Assembly: GCA_964594065.1 (NCBI GenBank)
Contig: CAZQKX010000092.1
Location: 1 to 12,472 of the forward strand
Reading direction: 5' to 3'
Length of the DNA stretch: 12,472 nucleotides
Source: 4572-13 sp964594065
Lineage (GTDB): Bacteria > Planctomycetota > Phycisphaerae > Sedimentisphaerales > Anaerohalosphaeraceae
The position numbers were made by a program, and so were the translations under genes. Positions 7,548 through 12,472 of this stretch are shown one piece after another. The notes below the pieces were generated by a model, which searched no databases, had not been told where the DNA came from, and saw only the letters and a list, made by a program, of their open reading frames with translations. Positions within the stretch are counted from its first letter, which is position 1. The number at the start of each line of letters is the position of its first letter.

Positions 7548-10500
7548 TTAATCTTCCCATGAGGCGCCAGTCAAACCTGTGTATTTTCGCGATCCGACGG
7601 CTAACTCTTTAACCCCCTGAGGCCAAATACTAAACATAACAGCATTGCGATCCAAGGATTCGTCAAATGAAACGCTCACCGCGTAAAACATGCGGTGGTA
7701 TTGACGAACAATAGTAAAATCACTCCGAACAGCCCTGCCATAGTCAAAATTATATTCCTGCGAAAATGTCGCAATGTATCTGGGGGTCAGGCGATAGGTA
7801 ACGGCCGCAACAAATGAATTTGATCCGACTTCATGGACATCATTAATCGTATCACCGTTCTCGTCCACATTGACAATCAGCGGCCGCAGATAACGGCTCC
7901 CCAGGTAATAACTGATATCCGGATAAACATACCGGCTCATACCGATATCAAACTGCTGGACATGACCGCTGTTCATGTCATAATTAATATCGCTAAGCAA
8001 CGACAGGGTATCAGAAACTCTCCAGACAAGTTCGCCCGTCAGTGTATCCCGCGCCATTCCGTAATAATTGTCATCTCGACGCAGCAAAAGTGGAATCGAT
8101 GGGTCATTGTACACAAATGCCGCCGGGCCGTAGGTTTCAACCGGCCCAATGGAAGAATCAGCGTCATCTTTAACCCAGGTCGCTTCTGTATCCAGTCGAA
8201 GCCAGTCCAGTGTGCGAGGATTTTCTTCGCTGCCGCGGTGTGTTTGCCATCGCTGTGAAAGGCCGACATGAACGGCATCCCGCATGTCTACAGAAGGATC
8301 TGTGGGATGGTAGGTCGTCATTTCAAAGTACGGCTGTACAATATGACGGATTCCGTTCAAATCCCAAAGTTTGGAATGAACATAAGGGTCGTTTTTCCAG
8401 AACATGGTCGAGGCCCGCAAACCAGTTTCTCCAAGAAATACCTGTTCATCTCTTGATACGGCATTACCATTGATATCCAAATCGAACCCCTGTCCATCTT
8501 CAAAACCATAACTGCCGGCCACATATGGAACTATTTTAAAAGTTTCCCACATTAATGGCAGATCAACCTCATTGCGTGTATATCCAAACGTATAAAAATC
8601 GCTGTCACCCCGTACAAAACTGCTATCGTAAAGAAGACCGTCATCGTCATAGCGATTGCGGAAATGTGCAAGCTGATTGTCACTGTACCACGTCAGACGA
8701 TGATCCCAGAAAGACTGGCCTTTAAGGTGATATTCAATGCTCGGAAGTTCTTCGGTCATTGTCTCAAAATCATTGGTACGCACCTTCCCGAGAATCGAAA
8801 AAGCCCAATTGTCACGAAGACGTTTAAGATAAACAAGCGTTTCCTGGCCTTTATCCGAATAAAACTCATCGCGGTACATCCATTCGAGGAAGTTGCGGTC
8901 CGAAAGATAGCCGGTTTCCACGGTCAACTGCCAGTCATCCGGCAGGAACTGACGGTGCCGAAAGCTGAAACGGCCGCGAACATCCCGTTTAGGATCAAGG
9001 TTTCGGCGGTTATCGACTGAGCCCAGGTCATCTTTGCCTCGATCATTCATGATATAAGCAATCACCGAGCCTTGCACATCATCCTTTGCATATTCGGCTT
9101 CAATACCTGCACCTACGCCGCGTTTACCGAAATAGTCCGCCGCCAGACGGCTTTCCAGCCATGGCGGATCCTTGATCCCCAGCAGGCGAGACAAATGCCA
9201 TCGCGTTTCAACCGAGGTTCCAAACTCGGAATCATTGCCGACACGAATCCTGCTCAACGGAATATCAGGCCGCTTGAAATTTGTGACGATCTTCGGCCAA
9301 CGGAAAAACGTAAAGTCACCATATTTTGCATCCACATCATAAAGCCGTCCCTCAGAGCGAGACGCAACATCCGTGTCTTCCTCGGGCAGATAATTATCAA
9401 CCGCCGCATCCGACAAAAGCACCATTTTAGACGCGCTCAGAGAAACCTGGGGAAAGTAAAACTCACTGCTGGTCAACTGAATATCCTGAGCTTCGTATAT
9501 CGTCTCATTGACACGGCCCAGCATTTTGGCTCGCAGATAGATCGGCAATCCCCGCTTGTCATCGAACATACGCATAGAAGCGTTCACGACTAATGCCCGC
9601 TGGCTCACAAAGTCATAATAGATCTCATCAGCACGAGTCGTTCGCTCGCCTTCGGTCATGACGATATTGCCCCGTAAATAAACAGACAGGGGATGTCCCG
9701 ATCCAATCCGGCTGCCCTGCTGTTGAGTCTGTCCCAGTGAAAACTTACCCGGCTCATAGAAAAGCACGAAATTGTCGGCCATAAATTCAACAACCTGATC
9801 ATCGGCGCGGCGTTGAAACAAATAAAATCGCCCTGAAGCTGTCGCAACAGACTGGCCATCCGGCATTTGTCTTATTTCGATCTTTGTTCCCGGTTCCCAC
9901 ACTGCAGAAATATCGACGGGAAATTCATCTAGTGCCTGCATTTGCTTTTTAGCCTGTTTCTGAGTCGCCGTCTCAGTGCCGGTTTCCGGTCCGTGAGTAA
10001 TCGAATAGGCGGTCTGTTTTGCCGGGATAACTGTATCCTGAATATCCCGGACGTCCGGAACCAGCGCACTGCGAGGAATGCCCGGACTGCTCGGCAGTTG
10101 AAGCACTGACTTGTCCGCCCTTCTATAGAGACTATCAGCATCCAGCTGCCTCGGTGTGATCTGATGCTGCACATCGGTAACCGCATAGATCTGGCCGGTG
10201 ACTAAGAATTGAGTAATCAACACATCAGCACCTTCCACTAAAAAATGCTGAACTGAAGTGGCTTTGGCTTTTGAGCCTTTTTGGATGGATATCTCTCCCT
10301 CAAAATAAGCCCGTGCCAAATAGGATGGCTTGGGTCCGGTCACGTCGGTGGTTTGAGGCTGAAGATAAACCACAGCCTGCCGGCTGCTGAGAAGATTGTC
10401 TCCGATCTGAACGATCGCCCCATCTTTCAGCAGGATCACCTGAGACCAATCCTGATGGGGCTGATGACAAACAGACATGGCAGGAGCAGTAATATGAAGA

Positions 10501-10598
10501 TCTTGTCCAGCCAAAATACTGGGATCAGGCACCGAAGAGTCCGCTGCCATGCCATTGCATATTACCAACGATACCAAAACAAGGATACTGTTTGCCAT
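7548..10598 (-). CDS. lptD: LptD/OstA-like outer-membrane LPS-assembly protein
   Basis: The predicted outer-membrane beta-barrel that inserts lipopolysaccharide into the outer leaflet, the last step of the Lpt pathway. The protein has 1016 residues. Residues 1-18 form a short signal peptide ending NGMA/AD. Residues about 30-170 look like an extra beta-rich module. A low-complexity linker (170-230, rich in Pro, Thr, Gln, Lys) precedes an OstA/LptA-like beta-jellyroll (about 230-400; LRGNIVMTEGERTTRADEIY and SEFYFPQVSLSASKMVLL regions). The C-terminal half (about 420-1016) is a barrel of alternating Tyr/Phe/Trp strands. The only cysteines are Cys14, in the signal, and Cys44, so the disulfides needed by E. 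coli LptD cannot form. The ATG at 10598 is fixed by an in-frame TAA nine bases upstream, yet has no Shine-Dalgarno sequence. Neighbouring genes are an S24 regulator and an aldolase; no LptE or other Lpt gene is in view. Assignment rests on architecture and motif style, without a search. Confidence 0.85.
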   Translation of the reverse strand: MANSILVLVSLVICNGMAADSSVPDPSILAGQDLHITAPAMSVCHQPHQDWSQVILLKDGAIVQIGDNLLSSRQAVVYLQPQTTDVTGPKPSYLARAYFEGEISIQKGSKAKATSVQHFLVEGADVLITQFLVTGQIYAVTDVQHQITPRQLDADSLYRRADKSVLQLPSSPGIPRSALVPDVRDIQDTVIPAKQTAYSITHGPETGTETATQKQAKKQMQALDEFPVDISAVWEPGTKIEIRQMPDGQSVATASGRFYLFQRRADDQVVEFMADNFVLFYEPGKFSLGQTQQQGSRIGSGHPLSVYLRGNIVMTEGERTTRADEIYYDFVSQRALVVNASMRMFDDKRGLPIYLRAKMLGRVNETIYEAQDIQLTSSEFYFPQVSLSASKMVLLSDAAVDNYLPEEDTDVASRSEGRLYDVDAKYGDFTFFRWPKIVTNFKRPDIPLSRIRVGNDSEFGTSVETRWHLSRLLGIKDPPWLESRLAADYFGKRGVGAGIEAEYAKDDVQGSVIAYIMNDRGKDDLGSVDNRRNLDPKRDVRGRFSFRHRQFLPDDWQLTVETGYLSDRNFLEWMYRDEFYSDKGQETLVYLKRLRDNWAFSILGKVRTNDFETMTEELPSIEYHLKGQSFWDHRLTWYSDNQLAHFRNRYDDDGLLYDSSFVRGDSDFYTFGYTRNEVDLPLMWETFKIVPYVAGSYGFEDGQGFDLDINGNAVSRDEQVFLGETGLRASTMFWKNDPYVHSKLWDLNGIRHIVQPYFEMTTYHPTDPSVDMRDAVHVGLSQRWQTHRGSEENPRTLDWLRLDTEATWVKDDADSSIGPVETYGPAAFVYNDPSIPLLLRRDDNYYGMARDTLTGELVWRVSDTLSLLSDINYDMNSGHVQQFDIGMSRYVYPDISYYLGSRYLRPLIVNVDENGDTINDVHEVGSNSFVAAVTYRLTPRYIATFSQEYNFDYGRAVRSDFTIVRQYHRMFYAVSVSFDESLDRNAVMFSIWPQGVKELAVGSRKYTGLTGASWED

Positions 10599-10798
10599 GA
10601 AGTTTTAGCCCAAATTACAGGTCATTTCTGTTTATAATCCCAATCCGCCTACAACCTATGTACACATCCGGTGCGATTATAACTATCTTGTCCGTTAAAT
10701 CCAGTCAAAAAACAGGAATATTAAAACTGGAAAACGACTCCTGAGGTCTTGCTAAGGGCGAAAAAATCAAGAATTGAAAGAGATAAAAAACCGTTATT
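10599..10798 (-). other. 200-base gap upstream of lptD
   Basis: An AT-rich intergenic stretch between the S24 regulator and lptD with no open frame worth calling. It contains the candidate promoter at 10676-10708 and a 5-bp inverted repeat (CCAGT/ACTGG, 10701-10730) overlapping the -35-like element. No clear terminator follows the regulator: its stop is trailed by a run of six T (GGTTTTTT) but no stem. Confidence 0.4.
10676..10708 (-). promoter_or_regulatory. Candidate promoter for lptD
   Basis: On the minus strand TTGACT (10708-10703) and a perfect TATAAT (10681-10676) are separated by 21 bases. Both hexamers are good, but the spacer is 4 bases longer than the sigma-70 optimum. The promoter would need help from an activator or use only its -10. 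A start near 10668 would give a leader of about 70 bases before the lptD ATG. Confidence 0.35.
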
Positions 10799-11578
10799 CT
10801 ACAGCAGTTGATAATGCATCACGGCTCGATAGAGCCCGTTTACACGCTTGTCTTCCGCGATCAATGGGGCATAGGTGTCATTTCGGGGCTGAAGACGCAC
10901 TTTCCCGTTTTTTTCAAAGAAAATCCGCTTAAATGTCGTTTCATGAGGCGATCTGAGCCTGACAAAACAATCATCGCCATTTTGAACGTCGGAGGCGGGT
11001 GAAAAAACGACGATATGGCCTTCAGAAAACTTCGGCTCCATGGAGTCTCCAATCACCCTGACAGCGAAGGCATTGGGATCATGAATATCCGGGCAACGTA
11101 CGTAATCATCCGCGATTCCGGCGGGATATCCTAAATCGTCAAAATCCGCCGGATAACCGGCAGGCACTTTGTTGATGACAGGAATCCATTGGCCGGGCTT
11201 TTCACCGAGACCCTGATCTTGTTCAATATCCATCTCGTACTGACTCAACACCTGACCAATTTTTTCGGGTCTCAGTTTACGTCTGATAATATCCCGGATT
11301 ATCTTTTTGTATTGCCGGTTTTCTGCATCGATCGCTTCATAGTCCCGCCGCACATCAGCCGGCATTTGCTCTACGTGGGCAATATGCTGAAGATAGCCGT
11401 TAGGGAATTGAAGGTACTTTTCAAGTTTTCGGAGCAGTTTGTCTCTTGGCGGATTATTTACTCGACCCGTTTCAATTGTAGACAGATAAGGCTTTGAAAA
11501 ACCGGTTAGCGAAGCAACTTCATCCAGCGTTAGCCTCAAACCTTTTCTTTGTTCTCGAATGATCTTTCCTAAGGACAT
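10799..11578 (-). CDS. XRE-family helix-turn-helix regulator with S24 (LexA/CI-like) self-cleavage domain
   Basis: A 259-residue DNA-binding regulator. Residues 5-60 are an XRE/Cro-type HTH (TLDEVASLTGFSKPYLSTIE), followed by a helical linker (about 65-125) and an S24 peptidase domain (130-259). The whole self-cleavage set is visible: a scissile Ala140-Gly141 in NKVPAGYP, nucleophile Ser179 in VIGDSMEP, and general base Lys217 in TFKRIF. The distances (39 and 38 residues) match LexA and lambda CI well. A second Ala-Gly lies at 153-154 inside a repeated GYPA motif, but its distance to Ser179 is too short. Known relatives repress DNA-damage, phage or stress genes and are cleaved when RecA-nucleoprotein filaments form. 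No phage genes surround this one, so a chromosomal stress regulator is the better guess. The ATG at 11578 lacks a Shine-Dalgarno sequence. The inverted and direct repeats just upstream suggest autoregulation. Targets are unknown; lptD, 200 bases downstream, is one possibility. Confidence 0.92.
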   Translation of the reverse strand: MSLGKIIREQRKGLRLTLDEVASLTGFSKPYLSTIETGRVNNPPRDKLLRKLEKYLQFPNGYLQHIAHVEQMPADVRRDYEAIDAENRQYKKIIRDIIRRKLRPEKIGQVLSQYEMDIEQDQGLGEKPGQWIPVINKVPAGYPADFDDLGYPAGIADDYVRCPDIHDPNAFAVRVIGDSMEPKFSEGHIVVFSPASDVQNGDDCFVRLRSPHETTFKRIFFEKNGKVRLQPRNDTYAPLIAEDKRVNGLYRAVMHYQLL

Positions 11579-11593
11579 AACAAATATTTTAAA

Positions 11594-11628
11594 AGTAACT
11601 GGATAGCATACACAAGTAAATTTTTACT
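11594..11628 (-). promoter_or_regulatory. Operator-like cluster of TTACT half-sites upstream of the S24 regulator
   Basis: Three copies of TTACT/AGTAA occur 16-50 bases before the start codon. AGTAA lies at 11594-11598 and again at 11615-11619, exactly 21 bases (two helical turns) apart. An inverted TTACT at 11624-11628 makes the perfect palindrome AGTAAATTTTTACT (11615-11628, 6-bp arms, 2-base centre). The arrangement fits binding of a dimeric HTH repressor and autoregulation. It is unproven, because AT-rich DNA makes short repeats common. Confidence 0.4.
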
Positions 11629-11639
11629 AAATATCTAAC

Positions 11640-11653
11640 ATTTTTGCAAAAAT
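11640..11653. promoter_or_regulatory. Perfect 14-bp palindrome ATTTTTGCAAAAAT
   Basis: A self-complementary 14-mer centred 69 bases upstream of the S24 regulator start, in the 156-base gap after the kinase gene. On the minus strand TTGCAA within it is a weak -35-like hexamer, with TAAAAA 17 bases later. It could be an operator for a regulator, the -35 region of the promoter, or chance in AT-rich DNA. Confidence 0.35.
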
Positions 11654-11734
11654 TGTAATAGAGCCTGTTATTTTGGTCCCTATGAAAACGAGTCTCTCAC
11701 CGCCATCACAACATAAAGTCATTGCTAGCACCGG

Positions 11735-12472
11735 CTACCCAACCTGAACCCCAAGATGCTGATTAATAACTTCTGTCAGCTTATTGCGATCGATTGGCTT
11801 AGAAATATAGCCGTTGCAACCAGCTTCCAGGCATTTTTCTTCATCGCCCATCATGGCATTTGCTGTAACGGCAATAATAGGAGTTGTAACGCCCTGACTC
11901 CGCAGTTGATGTGTCGCCTCATACCCGTTCATGTTCGGCATTTGCATATCCATCAGAATAATGTCGAATGTCTCAGCATCGCATTTTTCAACGGCTTTTT
12001 GACCATCTTCGGCTATCGTAACCTCAAGGCCTATCTTCCGCAGTAAAATGGTTATCAACTTCTGATTTGAGGGGTTGTCCTCTGCCACTAAAATTTTCCC
12101 ATTACACATGTTCATTCCTTTCTCATTTTGACTCAATTCGTTGAGTTCATCAATCACTTGGTATTTGTTCCAAACTGCTGTATTGTCATCCAGTTTCTCA
12201 ATCCCGGCTGGAACCAGGATTGTGAAAAGAGATCCTTCATTAACCTTGCTTGTCACGGACAATTGCCCACCCATTAGCTCGCACAGTTTACGGGTAATGG
12301 CCAGTCCCAGACCGGTTCCACCGTGCTTTCGAGACATTGCCCCATCAACCTGGGTAAAAGATTCAAAGATCGATCCGACCTTATCTTCCGGAACGCCAAT
12401 GCCTGTGTCTTCTACACCAAACCATAGATAATATGTGCCATCCTTCTCTTCCAAAGCAACACTTAGATAAAC
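11735..12472 (-). CDS. Hybrid sensor histidine kinase, C-terminal part: ATPase domain end plus receiver domain (cut by the window edge)
   Basis: The frame stays open to the right edge, so only the last 245 residues are seen; the sensor region, the phosphorylated His box and the N box lie outside. Residue numbers below count from the edge. The HATPase domain shows G1 (EDTGIGVPED, 21-30), the F box (IFESFTQVDG, 35-44) and G2 (HGGTGLGLAI, 50-59). After a linker (90-125) comes a complete receiver domain (126-243) with acidic pocket Glu131/Asp132, phospho-acceptor Asp175 in LMDMQMPNMNG, Thr203, and Lys225 in YISKP. There is no HPt domain after it, so a separate phosphotransfer protein is expected. 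The receiver resembles those of BarA/TorS-type kinases. An internal ATG at 12109 with its own ribosome-binding sequence could yield the receiver alone. The signal sensed and the partner are unknown. It is 156 bases upstream of the S24 regulator. Confidence 0.93.
   Translation of the reverse strand, partial: VYLSVALEEKDGTYYLWFGVEDTGIGVPEDKVGSIFESFTQVDGAMSRKHGGTGLGLAITRKLCELMGGQLSVTSKVNEGSLFTILVPAGIEKLDDNTAVWNKYQVIDELNELSQNEKGMNMCNGKILVAEDNPSNQKLITILLRKIGLEVTIAEDGQKAVEKCDAETFDIILMDMQMPNMNGYEATHQLRSQGVTTPIIAVTANAMMGDEEKCLEAGCNGYISKPIDRNKLTEVINQHLGVQVG
12107..12120 (-). promoter_or_regulatory. Internal Shine-Dalgarno and ATG ahead of the receiver domain
   Basis: On the minus strand AAGGA (12120-12116) precedes an in-frame ATG (12109-12107) by 6 bases, an ideal arrangement. 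The ATG falls four codons before the first strand of the receiver (GKILVAEDN). Initiation here would make a free receiver protein of 124 residues from the same mRNA. Whether it is used cannot be told from sequence alone. Confidence 0.4.

Noticed and set aside
9072..9593. Plus-strand open frame of 173 codons opposite lptD
   Set aside because: It lies wholly inside the strongly supported lptD frame, has no domain-like pattern and no ribosome-binding site; an antisense shadow.
10799..12472. Possibility that the kinase and S24 regulator mark a prophage or defence island
   Set aside because: No integrase, phage structural, nuclease or repeat/att-like sequence is visible, and composition matches the neighbouring housekeeping genes.

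Overview
The window reads as chromosomal DNA of a Gram-negative (diderm) bacterium. The evidence is an LptD-type lipopolysaccharide-assembly outer-membrane protein and a pair of Lol-type (lipoprotein-sorting-like) permeases. Base composition is near 50% GC. Protein style (S24 regulator with a repeated GYPA motif, long helical S41 protease, cysteine-poor LptD ending in a short IWP tail) makes me lean towards Planctomycetota, perhaps Phycisphaerae. That lineage call is an inference of low to moderate confidence. No tRNA, rRNA, CRISPR array, insertion sequence or phage structural gene was seen.

All eight genes lie on the minus strand, so transcription runs from the right edge to the left edge. 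In transcriptional order: (1) the C-terminal part of a hybrid histidine kinase with a receiver domain (12472-11735, cut by the right edge); (2) an XRE helix-turn-helix/S24-peptidase regulator with an intact LexA/CI-type self-cleavage apparatus (11578-10799); (3) a 1016-residue LptD/OstA-like outer-membrane protein (10598-7548); (4) class II fructose-bisphosphate aldolase (7458-6508); (5) a large S41 C-terminal-processing protease with a helical, TPR-like N-terminal half (6397-4154); (6) class II lysyl-tRNA synthetase (4121-2649); (7) and (8) two tandem FtsX/LolCE-like permeases (2591-1239 and 1235-1), the second running off the left edge.

The protease, lysS and permease genes are tightly spaced (32, 57 and 3 bases) and look like one operon. 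The lysS-permease order suggests that a LolD-like ATPase lies just beyond the left edge. Gaps of 89-200 bases separate the upstream genes and hold the candidate regulatory sequences: an operator-like cluster of TTACT half-sites and an ATTTTTGCAAAAAT palindrome before the S24 regulator, a possible promoter before lptD, and a GC-rich perfect hairpin between the aldolase and protease genes.

The theme is mainly envelope biogenesis and quality control (LptD, protease, Lol-like permeases) beside housekeeping genes (lysS, aldolase) and two regulators. I see no defence system or mobile element. The points most worth a second look are the possible internal translation start for a free receiver domain in the kinase gene, the S24 regulator with its operator-like upstream region, and the GC-rich hairpin as a possible dispersed repeat.
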